Assembly (NCBI RefSeq): GCF_001647545.1 | Contig: NZ_LSZH01000001.1 | Span: 271,815 to 335,814 of the forward strand | Reading direction: 5' to 3' | DNA from: Acinetobacter sp. SFB | GTDB lineage: Bacteria; Pseudomonadota; Gammaproteobacteria; Pseudomonadales; Moraxellaceae | Length of the DNA stretch: 64,000 nucleotides | Shown here: positions 1-11,911 of the stretch, piece after piece | Layout of the letters: each line of letters begins with the position of its first letter | Numbering within the stretch: position 1 is the first letter of the stretch | Program-made: the position numbers and the translations under genes | The notes under the pieces: generated by a model | Database searches by the model: none | The model's input: the letters and a program-made list of their open reading frames with translations, nothing else | What the model was told of the DNA's origin: nothing

Positions 1-944
1 TAACATCTAATTTTGTTGGTCCCGAATTACCCGATATTACGGCGGCAATTGCTTCATTAATAAGTTTGACTATTTTGTTGAAATTGTGGAAACCAAAACA
101 TATTTTCCGCTTCCAAGATGAAGACGTTAAATTAGATGAAACGGTTGTTGCGGCAGCACGTAAGCAATATAGCTTAGGTCAAATTGCAAAAGCATGGTCG
201 CCATTTGCGGTATTAACTGCAATGGTTACGGTTTGGAGTATCAAACCATTTAAAGATTTATTTGCTAAAGATGGTGCGCTCAGTGATTTGGTGGTTTCGA
301 TCAAAGTGCCTTATTTGCATCAGATGATTCAAAAATTACCCCCTGTGGTTCCTGAAGTTAAAGATTACGATGCAATCTATAAATTTGACTGGTTCTCTGC
401 GACGGGTACAGCAATTATGATTGCCGCAGTCATCACCATCATTTATTTAAAAATGAAGCCGAAAGATGCGGTGGCGACTTTCGCTGAAACAGTAAAAGAA
501 TTGAAAACGCCAATTTATTCGATTGGTATGGTATTGGCCTTTGCCTTTATTGCCAACTATTCAGGTTTATCTGCAACGTTGGCATTGGCACTGGCCCATA
601 GCGGTAAAGCCTTTACTTTCTTTTCGCCATTTTTGGGTTGGATCGGGGTGTTCTTAACCGGTTCCGATACTTCTGCCAATGCGTTATTTGCGGCATTACA
701 AGCCACTACAGCACAGCAAATTGGTGTTCCTGAGGTGTTATTGGTTGCAGCAAATACCAGTGGCGGAGTCACCGGAAAAATGATTTCACCGCAATCCATT
801 GCGATTGCCTGTGCCGCGGTAGGGCTTGTAGGCAAAGAATCTGATCTGTTCCGTTTTACCGTTAAACACAGTATCGTCTTTACCATCATGATGGGTATTA
901 TTGTTAGCTTACAAGCTTATGTGTTCCCGTGGATGATTCCATAA
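1..944 (+). CDS. lldP: L-lactate permease, C-terminal part (start lies outside the window)
   Basis: The reading frame is open from base 3 to the stop at 944, so only the end of the gene is present, about 313 residues. It imports L-lactate across the inner membrane in symport with protons. Family features are several hydrophobic segments and the conserved motifs [11 protein letters not shown] near the window start and [10 protein letters not shown] and [15 protein letters not shown] further on. The gene is followed after 20 bases by the lactate-responsive regulator and then by L-lactate dehydrogenase, the usual lldPRD order, which supports the call. No promoter can be seen because the 5' end is missing. 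Confidence 0.95.
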   Translation, partial: TSNFVGPELPDITAAIASLISLTILLKLWKPKHIFRFQDEDVKLDETVVAAARKQYSLGQIAKAWSPFAVLTAMVTVWSIKPFKDLFAKDGALSDLVVSIKVPYLHQMIQKLPPVVPEVKDYDAIYKFDWFSATGTAIMIAAVITIIYLKMKPKDAVATFAETVKELKTPIYSIGMVLAFAFIANYSGLSATLALALAHSGKAFTFFSPFLGWIGVFLTGSDTSANALFAALQATTAQQIGVPEVLLVAANTSGGVTGKMISPQSIAIACAAVGLVGKESDLFRFTVKHSIVFTIMMGIIVSLQAYVFPWMIP

Positions 945-964
945 CACGCCATTGAGGTCAGCAA

Positions 965-1708
965 ATGAAAGTTTCCGACAAAGTCGTACAAAGCCTGCGC
1001 ATATTGATTGAGCAAAACAATATGCAAGTTGGAGACCGTTTGCCTGCTGAACGAAAATTATGTGAACAACTGGGCGTGTCCCGTTCCTCTTTACGCGAAG
1101 CCATTCAGCAACTGACCAGTCGAGGTATGTTGCTGAGTAAAGTGGGAGCCGGTAATTTTTTGCAGCAATTGCCGACCAATTGGTCACAACATCAAATAGT
1201 GCAGCCTTTAAGTGATTTGATTGATCAGGATCCGGCTTACCGCTTTGATGTGCAGGAAGCACGAACTATTTTGGAAGGCGGAACAGCGTGGTATGCCGCA
1301 GAGCGTGCCACACCGGAAGACCTGCAAAATATTCGGGATTGTTATGCGCAGATTAGCCATTTTCAAGCCATTGGTGATGATGATCAGGCCGCACAGGCTG
1401 ATGCCAGATTTCATCTTGCCATTGCCGAAGCTTCGCATAATCTGGTGCTGATCCAGATGATGCGTGGCTTATTTGATTTATTGCAATTCAACGTGGTTCT
1501 GGGACGCCGAAAAGTGTATTCCGAACCTCATCGTTTTGATCAGTTGCATTTACAGCATCAACAAGTGATAGATGCGATTGAACGTCGAGATCCAGAAGCT
1601 GCCCGACAGGCAGTGTGTGGACATATTGAGTTTGTTATCCAACAAGTACGCTCGATTGATGAGGAAGATGCCCGTCGTCAGCGTGCGAGTCGATTAAATA
1701 GGATTTAA
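965..1708 (+). CDS. lldR: GntR/FadR-family regulator of the lactate operon
   Basis: This is a 247-residue regulator with an N-terminal winged helix-turn-helix (about residues 5-70, with [25 protein letters not shown], here cited in parts: [10 protein letters not shown] and SRSSLREAI) and a FadR-type C-terminal ligand domain (FCD, about residues 90-230). Members of this family repress lactate genes and release DNA when L-lactate binds. It sits between the permease and lldD, 20 bases after the former and 2 bases before the latter, so the three genes are probably one transcript and autoregulated. The operator is expected upstream of lldP, outside the window. The ligand is inferred from context. 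Confidence 0.93.
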   Translation: MKVSDKVVQSLRILIEQNNMQVGDRLPAERKLCEQLGVSRSSLREAIQQLTSRGMLLSKVGAGNFLQQLPTNWSQHQIVQPLSDLIDQDPAYRFDVQEARTILEGGTAWYAAERATPEDLQNIRDCYAQISHFQAIGDDDQAAQADARFHLAIAEASHNLVLIQMMRGLFDLLQFNVVLGRRKVYSEPHRFDQLHLQHQQVIDAIERRDPEAARQAVCGHIEFVIQQVRSIDEEDARRQRASRLNRI

Positions 1709-1710
1709 CC

Positions 1711-2865
1711 ATGATTATTTCTTCTGCTAATGATTACCGCGAAGCCGCTAGACGTCGCTTGCCACCTTTCCTGTTTCATTATATTGATGGGGGCGCATAT
1801 GCGGAATATACACTCAAGCGTAATGTAGAAGACTTATCCAAAATTGCTTTACGTCAGCGTGTTTTAAACGACATGTCAGAACTAAGCTTAGAAACCAAAT
1901 TATTTAATGAAACCTTGTCGATGCCTGTGGCTTTATCGCCAGTCGGATTGACTGGGATGTATGCACGCCGCGGTGAAGTGCAGGCGGCGGTCGCGGCAGA
2001 TAAAAAAGGCATACCTTTTACCTTATCGACGGTTTCCGTATGTCCGATTGAGGAAGTGGCACCGGCCATCCAGCGCCCGATGTGGTTTCAGCTGTATGTA
2101 TTACGTGACCGCGGTTTTATGAAAAATGCCTTGGAGCGTGCCAAAGCCGCGGGTTGTTCAACTTTGATTTTTACTGTGGATATGCCCGTTCCAGGCGCGC
2201 GCTACCGCGATGCCCATTCTGGAATGAGTGGCGCCAACGCCGCCATGCGCCGTTATTTGCAATCGGTATTGCATCCGCAATGGGCGTGGGATGTGGGATT
2301 GCATGGCCGTCCGCATGACTTGGGCAATATTTCAAAATACTTGGGCAAACCGACCGGACTTGAAGATTATATTGGCTGGTTAGGCAATAATTTCGATCCG
2401 TCTATTTCATGGAAAGATCTGGAATGGATTCGGGAATACTGGGATGGACCGATGGTCATCAAGGGTATTTTAGATCCTGAAGATGCCAAGGATGCAGTAC
2501 GTTTTGGGGCCGATGGTATTGTGGTCTCGAATCATGGTGGACGTCAGCTGGACGGTGTTTTATCCAGTGCCCGTGCTTTACCGCCCATCGCCGATGCAGT
2601 TAAAGGCGAGATTAAAATTCTGGCCGATTCCGGTATCCGTAATGGTCTGGATGTGGTGCGTATGCTGGCGCTGGGCGCAGATACCTGCATGCTCGGCCGT
2701 GCCTTTGTCTATGCCTTGGGTGCAGCGGGTGGAGCAGGGGTTTCTAATCTTCTGGATTTGATCGATAAAGAAATGCGGGTAGCGATGACTTTAACAGGTG
2801 CCAAAACCATTGCGGATATTAGCTCCGATTGTTTGGTGAGATTGGATCGAGAGTTGGTCGTGTGA
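1711..2865 (+). CDS. lldD: L-lactate dehydrogenase, FMN-dependent, quinone-linked
   Basis: This 384-residue protein belongs to the FMN-dependent alpha-hydroxy-acid dehydrogenase family and oxidises L-lactate to pyruvate at the inner face of the membrane, passing electrons to quinone. The start [18 protein letters not shown] is typical. FMN and substrate residues are visible: HYIDGGA near residue 25, the catalytic histidine in [11 protein letters not shown] near residue 272, and [18 protein letters not shown] near residue 307. The length matches E. coli LldD. It follows lldR by two bases. A REP-like repeat lies between it and dld. Confidence 0.96.
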   Translation: MIISSANDYREAARRRLPPFLFHYIDGGAYAEYTLKRNVEDLSKIALRQRVLNDMSELSLETKLFNETLSMPVALSPVGLTGMYARRGEVQAAVAADKKGIPFTLSTVSVCPIEEVAPAIQRPMWFQLYVLRDRGFMKNALERAKAAGCSTLIFTVDMPVPGARYRDAHSGMSGANAAMRRYLQSVLHPQWAWDVGLHGRPHDLGNISKYLGKPTGLEDYIGWLGNNFDPSISWKDLEWIREYWDGPMVIKGILDPEDAKDAVRFGADGIVVSNHGGRQLDGVLSSARALPPIADAVKGEIKILADSGIRNGLDVVRMLALGADTCMLGRAFVYALGAAGGAGVSNLLDLIDKEMRVAMTLTGAKTIADISSDCLVRLDRELVV

Positions 2866-2902
2866 TTTTTAATTAATTTTTTTTCAGATGATTTATACAG
2901 GA

Positions 2903-3018
2903 ATGCTCCTTCTCTTTGCGCCAAAAATAGCTCAGGGAGAAGGTGAGGATGAGGGAGCTTTAATTTTTTTGTCAACACCTCTGCCTGACCCTTTCCTAGA
3001 AGGAGAGGGAACTTCAAT
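2903..3018. repeat. REP/BIME-like pair of imperfect palindromes, copy A
   Basis: Two hairpin modules lie in the lldD-dld gap. The first has stem CCTTCTC at 2908-2914 and GAGAAGG at 2937-2943, followed by GTGAGGATGAGGG. The second runs from CACCTCTGCCTGACCC and has stem CCCTTTCCT at 2989-2997 pairing AGGAGAGGG at 3001-3009 with one mismatch. The same two modules occur in swapped order at 19073-19176. Such CCCTCTCC/GGAGAGGG elements are typical REP-type intergenic repeats of gammaproteobacteria. They may also act as weak terminators or mRNA stabilisers. Confidence 0.7.
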
Positions 3019-3151
3019 TACATATTTATACGCTCGTTTTTAGAATCGAAATGTTTTGGATCTCAAAAGATCATTGGATGAATGAAAAAAATCCAAATCC
3101 ATAAAGTACGACGTTAAAAAAATTATCGTTTAGATATTTATAAATGGAAAA

Positions 3152-4858
3152 ATGCCGAACATGAGTTCTCCAACAAATTCACCGCAAACCATTCAAAACC
3201 TCATCACGATTGTCGGCAAGCAGCATGTACTGACCGATGACAACGATACCCGTTTATACCGTCAAGGTCGTCGCTATGGTTCAGGTCAAGTGCTTGCCGT
3301 TGTGGCGCCCGGTTCTTTGGTTGAACAATGGCAAGTTTTGCAAATTGCTGTTCAGGCAGATTGTATTGTGATTATGCAGGCGGCCAATACCGGCCTCACC
3401 GGGGGTTCAACCCCTTTTGGTGATGATTATGATCGGCCTGTGATTTTAATGAGTACTCGCCGATTAACCGGTATTCAAGTAATTAATGATGGGAAACAAG
3501 TGGTTTGTTTGCCTGGAGCAACATTAGATAAATTGGAAAAGCAGTTGGCGCCGTTCAATCGTGAGCCACATTCCGTGATTGGTTCATCCTGTATTGGCGC
3601 GTCAGTTTTAGGCGGAGTTTGTAATAATTCGGGTGGGGCCTTGGTTCGCCGTGGACCAGCCTATACCGAACTTGCGCTGTATGCCCGCGTCAATGATGCT
3701 GGACAGCTTGAGCTGGTTAATCATTTAGGGGTAAACCTAGGCTCAACCCCTGAAGAAATTTTATCAAAACTGGAAAATCAGCAATATCAAATTGATGATA
3801 TTCAGCACGATTCTAATTGTTGTGCATCTGATCAGCATTATGCTCATGATGTCACTCAAGTCGATGAAAATACTCCAGCACGCTTTAATGCAGATCCATC
3901 GCGTTTGTTTGAGGCTTCAGGTTCAGCAGGAAAAGTCTGCGTGTTTGCGGTACGTCTGGACACTTTTGAAAAGATTCCCAGTCAGGTCTTGTATGTCGGC
4001 ACCAATACGCAACAAGATTTGACCGCAATTCGCCGTTTTCTCCTCACCGATTTAGCCCGCTTGCCGATTGCCGGTGAGTATATTCACCGGGTCGCTTATG
4101 ACATTGGTGCCGAATACGGTAAAGATACGTTCATGTTTATCGAGAAATTCGGGACTGCCAAAGTACCGGCGGCTTTTGCCATGAAAGATAAGGTCGATGG
4201 CTACTTGGAAAAAATTGGCATGAAAGGGCTGTCAGATAAAGTCTTGCAAATGGTGAGTAAATTTTTACCCTCGCATTTGCCGAAACGCATGAATGAATTT
4301 CGTGATCTATACGAGCATCATTTGGTGCTGCGCATCGAAAATCAGGAGGTGGAACAGGTTCAGCAATTTCTGCAATACTATTTTGCAGATCATCCCACTG
4401 GAAACCATTTTTTGTGTAGCGAAGAAGAAGGCCGTAAAGCCTTTTTACATCGTTTTGCCATTGCAGGTGCAGCGATTCGTTATCGTGATACGCATTTAAA
4501 TGAAGTGGAAGATATTGTCGCGCTGGATATTGCTTTACGCCGTAACGACCGTGAATGGGTGGAAACCTTGCCCAAGGAAATGGATGAGCTGATTATTCAT
4601 AAGTTGTATTACGGGCACTTTTTATGTCATGTTTTCCATCAGGATTATATTGTGAAAAAAGGCGTCGATCCTTTGGCGATGGAACATCAAATGTGGCATT
4701 TATTGGATAAGCGCGGTGCAGAATATCCTGCCGAGCATAATGTCGGACATTTATATGTGGCCAAGCCTGCGCTCAAAAATCATTATCAAAAGCTGGATCC
4801 AACCAACAGTTTTAATGTCGGCATTGGACATACCTCGAAATTAAAACACTGGAATTAA
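3152..4858 (+). CDS. dld: D-lactate dehydrogenase, FAD-dependent, quinone-linked
   Basis: This 568-residue peripheral membrane flavoprotein oxidises D-lactate to pyruvate and reduces quinone. The N-terminal FAD-binding PCMH-type domain shows MQAANTGLTGGSTPFG near residue 75 and SSCIGASVLGGVCNNSGG near residue 147. The C-terminal half carries the membrane-binding region of the E. coli Dld type and the ending FNVGIGHTSKLKHW. Length agrees with E. coli Dld (571). A GGAAAA sequence precedes the chosen start; a second ATG three codons on is possible. It completes the lactate cluster but sits 286 bases after lldD and has a good terminator behind it. Confidence 0.95.
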   Translation: MPNMSSPTNSPQTIQNLITIVGKQHVLTDDNDTRLYRQGRRYGSGQVLAVVAPGSLVEQWQVLQIAVQADCIVIMQAANTGLTGGSTPFGDDYDRPVILMSTRRLTGIQVINDGKQVVCLPGATLDKLEKQLAPFNREPHSVIGSSCIGASVLGGVCNNSGGALVRRGPAYTELALYARVNDAGQLELVNHLGVNLGSTPEEILSKLENQQYQIDDIQHDSNCCASDQHYAHDVTQVDENTPARFNADPSRLFEASGSAGKVCVFAVRLDTFEKIPSQVLYVGTNTQQDLTAIRRFLLTDLARLPIAGEYIHRVAYDIGAEYGKDTFMFIEKFGTAKVPAAFAMKDKVDGYLEKIGMKGLSDKVLQMVSKFLPSHLPKRMNEFRDLYEHHLVLRIENQEVEQVQQFLQYYFADHPTGNHFLCSEEEGRKAFLHRFAIAGAAIRYRDTHLNEVEDIVALDIALRRNDREWVETLPKEMDELIIHKLYYGHFLCHVFHQDYIVKKGVDPLAMEHQMWHLLDKRGAEYPAEHNVGHLYVAKPALKNHYQKLDPTNSFNVGIGHTSKLKHWN

Positions 4859-4900
4859 AATCCTGTAATTAAAATATAAATAATCATGTGTTTTATATGT

Positions 4901-4928
4901 GGTGCAGTCTGAAAACTGCACCTTTTTT
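4901..4928 (+). terminator. Intrinsic terminator after dld
   Basis: Stem GGTGCAGT at 4901-4908 pairs perfectly with ACTGCACC at 4915-4922, with a six-base loop and six T residues directly after. Confidence 0.88.
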
Positions 4929-5004
4929 ATGGAAAATTGACTGTTTCGTCAGACAATGTGGCAAAGATGTCATAAACAAATAAATAAAAATAGGTAAAGT
5001 AGTA

Positions 5005-5018
5005 TGCAACAAGTTGCA
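5005..5018. promoter_or_regulatory. Palindromic operator candidate upstream of fadH
   Basis: TGCAACAAGTTGCA has two perfect six-base arms around AA and lies 24 bases before the fadH start codon, where a repressor would block transcription or elongation. The regulator is unknown; a fatty-acid-responsive TetR-type repressor would fit the job of fadH, but this is inference. Confidence 0.35.
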
Positions 5019-5033
5019 AAGCCAATAAATTAA

Positions 5034-7076
<2,043 letters not shown>

Positions 7077-7173
7077 TTTTTTAACTCAATGTGGTGAAAC
7101 TATATTCAGTTGAATGGTTTGCTTGCAATTTTTGCTTGTCAGTTTTTAAAAAGCTCCGTATGATTGCGCACAT

Positions 7174-7264
7174 GGAAGCGTGGCAGAGCGGTTTAATGCA
7201 CCGGTCTTGAAAACCGACGAGGGCTTATACCCCTCCGTGAGTTCGAATCTCACCGCTTCCGCCA
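7174..7264 (+). tRNA. tRNA-Ser, anticodon UGA
   Basis: The acceptor stem GGAAGCG pairs with CGCTTCC, followed by G and an encoded CCA. The anticodon TGA is at 7208-7210 in loop CTTGAAA. A long variable arm (GAGGGCTTATACCCCTC) and the T-loop GTTCGAATC identify a class II serine tRNA. The outermost anticodon-stem pair is a C-A mismatch. It reads UCA codons and, by wobble, other UCN codons. Confidence 0.98.
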
Positions 7265-7270
7265 AATTCA

Positions 7271-7298
7271 AAACCCCGATCAATGATCGGGGTTTTTT
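7271..7298 (+). terminator. Intrinsic terminator after tRNA-Ser
   Basis: CCCCGATC (7274-7281) pairs perfectly with GATCGGGG (7285-7292) around a three-base loop, with six T residues after the stem. Confidence 0.93.
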
Positions 7299-7516
7299 AT
7301 TGCCTAAAATTTTTTATTGATAAAAAACTTAAGTATAAATGAAGCAGAAAATCTGAAATTTATAACGATATGATTTTTGAATTATCACCGACAAGTAGTT
7401 GGTTTTTATACCGTATAAATACACAATAGAGCATGACTAAAAAACTTGAAAAAGATGATTTAGCTTCATGGTTTCTATCTTAGCTGACCTAAATAAAAGC
7501 ATGGAGATACGCTGTT

Positions 7517-8324
7517 TTATGCTTCTATATTTCTATCATCATTTTTAGTGAATGAAAGCAGTAATTCTTGTTGAATCCAATCAATAAATTTTTGGATCAG
7601 TGGAGAGGACTCTTGACTAGAATGTACTAAATAATAAGAGTGGCTTCCTTCCAGTTTTTTACTGGAGGCAATGACTAATTTTTTATTATGTAATTCGGGA
7701 TTAATCAGTATTTGTGGAATGAGCGCCATACCCATGGATTGCTTGGCTGCAACCGCTAACATGGAGAACAGTTCATGCCGATGACCATCGTAGGCTTTTG
7801 GATGAAATATTTGATGGGTTTTAAACCATTCATGCCAAATGGTCGGGCGCGTGGTTTGTTGTAATAGAGGAAGCTGAATTAGCTGTTCAGGACTTAAATC
7901 ATAGCTGTATGCATTAATCATTTGCGCATCTAGGAAATTTTTTTAAAATCAGCTGCGGGGAGCAAACTGCAATCAGATCTTCTTTCATGAGGTAATGGGT
8001 TTGTACACCTGGCCAGTGTGCAATTTGTTGCGGAGTTCCTGCATATATTGCAGCATCAAAGATAGTTTCATTAAATAAGAAGGGCTTGGTGCTGGTTTCT
8101 AAATGTACGGTAATTTCAGGATAAATTTCATTAAAGCGGTGCAGTTTGGGAAGTAGCCAACAGGTTGCAAAAGTGGGAACCACCCCTAATTTTAGCGTTC
8201 CCCCTAAACCTTTGTGTGCCATGATATCTAAAGTACTTTGCTCCAGACCTAATAAATAAGGTTTGATCAGGCTCCTTAATCTATTTGATTTAAGCTTTAC
8301 TGATGGCTGTTTTGACCGATTTTT
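7517..8324 (-). pseudogene. LysR-family regulator remnant: DNA-binding domain lost and frameshifted
   Basis: Two adjacent minus-strand frames make one LysR substrate-binding domain. The upstream piece (to 8222 and beyond) contains GGTLKLGVVPTFATCWLLPKL and ends after LILKKF. The downstream piece contains the typical SMGMALIPQILI. The break falls in a run of seven A residues (7938-7944 on the plus strand T run): adding one A restores a continuous reading LILKKNFLDAQMINAYSY. The frame upstream runs back only to a stop at 8325-8327, and the region further upstream shows no helix-turn-helix, so roughly the first 60-70 residues are missing. The sequence resembles GcvA-like regulators. A non-functional relic is most likely. 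Confidence 0.85.
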
Positions 8325-8518
8325 TTACAGAATTCGGTCTTTTTAATTTTTGCTGGTTCAACATCGAATTGATAAACGAGTCGAACAGTCTGGAAAATAA
8401 AAAATGGGGGTTACGAACGATTTAATCTCGCGCTAAGCCTTTGCTGCTACTTTAACGTGCATAGTCAGATTCGCTTTCAAGGGTTATTATAGCGGTCTTC
8501 ATGTCATTGGAACGCACT

Positions 8519-9586
8519 ATGAAAATCGTTGCAGATGAAAATCTGGCCTTTACCGAATATTTCTTTGCAGATTTTGGCGAGATTCAGCAAGCAGCAGGGC
8601 GGACTTTAACCCATGCAGATGTACAGGATGCTGAAGCTTTGCTTGTTCGTTCTGTGACCCAAGTAAATGAACCGCTTATTCAAGATACAAAATTAAAATT
8701 TGTCGGCAGTGCCACCATTGGTACCGACCATCTTAATATTCCAGCTTTAGAAAAACACCATATCGCATGGTCAAATGCGGCAGGATGTAATGCCCAAGCA
8801 GTGGCTGAATATGTAATTACCGCACTGCTATATTTACAATCCGATTTAATCGATAAAAACGAGCAATTCACCCTCGGTATTATTGGTTTGGGGAATGTCG
8901 GTTCACGTCTAGCCTATATTGCAAAATTAATTGGTTGGAACGTGATTGGCCATGATCCCTTTGTTAACCATGAACATATCCAACAAGTTGAATTAGAACA
9001 ATTATTAAAAACAGCAGATGCCATTTCTATTCATGTCCCCTTGACCACAACCGGTGAGCATCCAACTTTTCATTTGATCAATGCTGATGCCTTGGCAACA
9101 ATGAAACCTGAAGCGATCTTGATTAATTCAGCACGTGGTCCCGTAGTCGAGGAAGCGGCACTGATTGCTGATCTTCAACAGACCAAGCGTCAAGTGGTTC
9201 TGGATGTGTTTGAACATGAGCCGGAAATTTCAGAACAACTGTTAATTCTGATTCGACTGGTTACACCGCATATTGCGGGCTATAGCCTGGAAGGTAAGGC
9301 TCGAGGTACGCAAATGATATACGATGCCTTGTGTAAAACTTTTGATTTCACTGCAGACAAAAAGTTTGAAACCCAGCTCCCCGTATGTGAACAATATTTC
9401 CAGAATCAGGATTTGAAACAGGTACTAAAACAGTATCTTGCTCAAATTTATGATATTGCACGTGACGATGCAAATCTGCGTGCCTGCTTAAAAGAGGGCA
9501 AGGTGGATCAGAAAGCCTTTGATTATTTGCGTAAAACCTATCCCTTACGTCGTGAATGGGCAGCGCACGGAGGCCCTAAAGCATGA
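8519..9586 (+). CDS. pdxB: Erythronate-4-phosphate dehydrogenase
   Basis: This NAD-dependent enzyme oxidises 4-phosphoerythronate in the pathway to pyridoxal phosphate. It belongs to the D-2-hydroxyacid dehydrogenase family: GIIGLGNVGSRLA is the Rossmann motif near residue 115, INSARGPVVEE and LDVFEHEPEI carry catalytic Arg/Glu surroundings, and LVTPHIAGYS holds the catalytic histidine. A PdxB-type C-terminal dimerisation domain follows. I chose the start MKIVADENL because known PdxB proteins begin there; an in-frame ATG at 8501 would add six residues but has no better ribosome binding site. It overlaps epmA by four bases (ATGA). SerC, encoded at 48371, acts in the same pathway. Confidence 0.94.
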   Translation: MKIVADENLAFTEYFFADFGEIQQAAGRTLTHADVQDAEALLVRSVTQVNEPLIQDTKLKFVGSATIGTDHLNIPALEKHHIAWSNAAGCNAQAVAEYVITALLYLQSDLIDKNEQFTLGIIGLGNVGSRLAYIAKLIGWNVIGHDPFVNHEHIQQVELEQLLKTADAISIHVPLTTTGEHPTFHLINADALATMKPEAILINSARGPVVEEAALIADLQQTKRQVVLDVFEHEPEISEQLLILIRLVTPHIAGYSLEGKARGTQMIYDALCKTFDFTADKKFETQLPVCEQYFQNQDLKQVLKQYLAQIYDIARDDANLRACLKEGKVDQKAFDYLRKTYPLRREWAAHGGPKA

Positions 9587-10575
9587 GCATGGCGAATACA
9601 GAAAGCATCAATTATCAACCGACATGCGATATCAAAGCTATAAAAGCCCGTGCCAAAATGTATGGTCAAATCCGGCAGTTTTTTGCTCAACGTGATGTGC
9701 TTGAAGTAGAAACACCGATATTGTCCCAAGCTGGCGTAACCGATGTGCATCTAGCATCTATTCAAGCCCAACGTCATCTCGGTGGTCGCAAATACACTCA
9801 TTATTTACAGACTTCGCCTGAATTTTCCATGAAGCGATTACTTGCCAGTGGCAGCGGTGCAATTTACCAAATTTGTAAAGTCTTTCGAGATGATGAGCAT
9901 GGACGCAAACACAATAGTGAATTCACCATGCTGGAATGGTATCGCCCCCATTTAAGCTTGAAAGAACTGATGTTTGAAGTCACCGATTTGCTCAATGTGA
10001 CTTTGGTGCATCGTTTTGGTGCTGTTCGCCCAACGATTTTAAGTTATAAACATGCTTTTATGGACCGTCTGGATCTCAATCCCTTACAAGCCAGTTTAAA
10101 ACAGCTCAAAGACTGCTGTAATCGTATCGGTCTAAATCTGGATTTGGGGGATGACCGCTTGGGTTATATCGATCTGTTATTTTCACATATGGTTGAACCG
10201 AGTCTGGGCTTTGATACGCCGGTATTTTTAACCGATTTCCCCCCGGAAATGGCATCACTTGCCAAAGTTAAAGTCGATGAAGATGGGGAACAGGTCGCAG
10301 CACGTTTTGAGCTTTATATTGAAGGTTTGGAATTGGCCAATGCCTATGATGAGCTGATTGATGCTGCGGTATTACGTTGCCGTTTTGCAGCCGATAATCT
10401 GGAGCGTGAAAAGCTTGGCTTGCATGTGATGCCGATTGATGAATATCTACTGGCAGCTTTACCGCATATGACCGAATGCTCAGGCATTGCTTTAGGCATT
10501 GACCGTTTATTGATGGTGGCGACTGAACAAATGAAACTGGAAAAAGTCATTACTTTCCCTGCGGATGTGTCTTGA
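9583..10575 (+). CDS. epmA: Elongation factor P lysine ligase (EF-P--(R)-beta-lysine ligase)
   Basis: This 330-residue protein is a stand-alone class II aminoacyl-tRNA synthetase-like enzyme that attaches (R)-beta-lysine to a conserved lysine of elongation factor P, which helps ribosomes through proline runs. It lacks the tRNA anticodon-binding domain of LysRS, which explains its short length. Class II motifs are visible: YLQTSPEFSMKRLL and QICKVFRDDEHGRKHNSEF for motif 2, and GIALGIDRLLM for motif 3 near the C-terminus. It is translationally coupled to pdxB by a 4-base overlap. The partner aminomutase EpmB is not in this window. Confidence 0.93.
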   Translation: MSMANTESINYQPTCDIKAIKARAKMYGQIRQFFAQRDVLEVETPILSQAGVTDVHLASIQAQRHLGGRKYTHYLQTSPEFSMKRLLASGSGAIYQICKVFRDDEHGRKHNSEFTMLEWYRPHLSLKELMFEVTDLLNVTLVHRFGAVRPTILSYKHAFMDRLDLNPLQASLKQLKDCCNRIGLNLDLGDDRLGYIDLLFSHMVEPSLGFDTPVFLTDFPPEMASLAKVKVDEDGEQVAARFELYIEGLELANAYDELIDAAVLRCRFAADNLEREKLGLHVMPIDEYLLAALPHMTECSGIALGIDRLLMVATEQMKLEKVITFPADVS

Positions 10576-10640
10576 TATAAATCATCGTCTTAAATCCCTC
10601 TGTAATAATAAAGGGGAATTTTTTATCATCCTCGCGACAT

Positions 10641-10671
10641 AAAAAAGCTTCTCAAAAGAGAGGCTTTTTAT
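10641..10671. terminator. Bidirectional terminator between convergent epmA and cca
   Basis: AAAAGCTTCTC and GAGAGGCTTTT form a hairpin with an AAAA loop and one mismatch. A and T runs on the two sides let it work in both directions. A weaker hairpin with a T run lies just before it (about 10594-10624) after epmA. Confidence 0.8.
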
Positions 10672-10674
10672 AAG

Positions 10675-11910
10675 TTATTCAGCAGCAATAATCTGCCGGG
10701 CTTTTAATTCTTCAAGCGCTTGAATACGCCGTTGAATCAACATTTCACCAATATCAGGGCCACTGATATCCGGTGGTAAATCCTGCGCTTTAATGCCACG
10801 AACCACTTCCATTGCATCTAACACATATCGTGCTTGCGGATACTCACGATCTTCTAGGCCTAAGCGACCACGTGAATCACATTCACAAGCCTGAACATAA
10901 GCTTCCACACGTTCAGGTCGACGTAATACATCTAGTCGTTGTAATAAGCGCCATAAAGTGCCCGGTTTAAGATTCAAAGCTTGATGACATTTTAAATGTT
11001 CTTTACATACTGCAAGGGCAAGCTGTTTGGTATTTGTGGGAACTTTAAGACGTTCACAGACTTCGGTGACCGGATTTATCCCACGTTCTTCATGCATGAT
11101 ATGACGCGGTAATTCCTCTGTTGGCGTGAGGGCTTTTCCTAAATCATGAACCAGAACAGCAAAGCGGACATCCAGTGAATAGTTGGCTTTACAGGCTTGT
11201 TGTAGCGACATCATGGTGTGAATGCCACAATCAATTTCCGGATGATATTCAGGACGTTGCGGAATACCATATAAAGCTTCTAATTCCGGAAACAGAACTT
11301 TTAAAGCACCGCAGGCACGCAGTACTTCAAAATATTCATCAGCATGATCTTCCATCAAGGCGCGAGAGGTTTCTTTCCATACCCGTTCTGGAGTCAATGC
11401 CTGTAATTCACCCGATTCAGCCAGTTGTTGCATCAGTGCCAAAGTTTCAGCTGCCACCGTAAATCCGAGTGATTTATAACGTGCGGCAAAGCGTGCAATA
11501 CGGAGAACTCGCAATGGATCTTCAACAAAAGCATCGGATACATGACGCAATATTCGATTGGTTAAATCTTGCTGACCATGATAAGGGTCATATACCTTGC
11601 CATCTTCATCCATTGCCATCGCATTAATGGTCAGGTCACGACGGATCAGGTCTTCTTCAAGGCTGACACTTGTATCTGTATAAAATTCAAAGCCATGATA
11701 ACCCTGACCGGATTTACGCTCGGTACGGGCTAAAGCATATTCTTCTTTTGTTTGGGGATGGAGAAAAACAGGGAAATCTTTACCCACAGGCTGATAGCCC
11801 TGAGCAAGAAGTTGTTCAGGTGTTGCACCAACAACCACATAATCTTTTTCGTGATAGGGGTGACTGAGTAAGTGATCACGTACTGCACCGCCTACTAAAT
11901 AAACTCGCAT
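10675..11910 (-). CDS. cca: CCA-adding tRNA nucleotidyltransferase with HD domain
   Basis: This 411-residue enzyme adds or repairs the 3' CCA of tRNAs without a template. The class II nucleotidyltransferase head shows VGGAVRDHLL at residue 6, the metal site in HEKDYVVVG near residue 20, and RRDLTINAMA near residue 91. A C-terminal HD domain (IHTMMSLQQA and VLVHDLGKALTP near residue 250) gives the phosphatase/phosphodiesterase activities known for the E. coli enzyme. Length is like E. coli Cca (412). Its ribosome binding site GAGG lies eight bases before the ATG but inside the 3' arm of a strong hairpin, an unusual arrangement described separately. It follows maeB on the same strand. Confidence 0.95.
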   Translation of the reverse strand: MRVYLVGGAVRDHLLSHPYHEKDYVVVGATPEQLLAQGYQPVGKDFPVFLHPQTKEEYALARTERKSGQGYHGFEFYTDTSVSLEEDLIRRDLTINAMAMDEDGKVYDPYHGQQDLTNRILRHVSDAFVEDPLRVLRIARFAARYKSLGFTVAAETLALMQQLAESGELQALTPERVWKETSRALMEDHADEYFEVLRACGALKVLFPELEALYGIPQRPEYHPEIDCGIHTMMSLQQACKANYSLDVRFAVLVHDLGKALTPTEELPRHIMHEERGINPVTEVCERLKVPTNTKQLALAVCKEHLKCHQALNLKPGTLWRLLQRLDVLRRPERVEAYVQACECDSRGRLGLEDREYPQARYVLDAMEVVRGIKAQDLPPDISGPDIGEMLIQRRIQALEELKARQIIAAE

Positions 11911-11911
11911 G

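Noticed and set aside
557..889. Minus-strand frames under lldP, lldR, fadH and other genes
   Set aside because: They are shadows of well-supported genes on the other strand and lack ribosome binding sites.
1174..1185. Perfect 12-base palindrome GACCAATTGGTC inside lldR as an LldR operator
   Set aside because: It lies within coding sequence, 200 bases past the start, and a single short palindrome is expected by chance; operators of this family sit before lldP, outside the window.
7174..7516. Genomic island inserted at the tRNA-Ser gene
   Set aside because: The tRNA is followed by its own terminator and I see no integrase, no repeat of the tRNA 3' end and no island-like genes, only a LysR relic.
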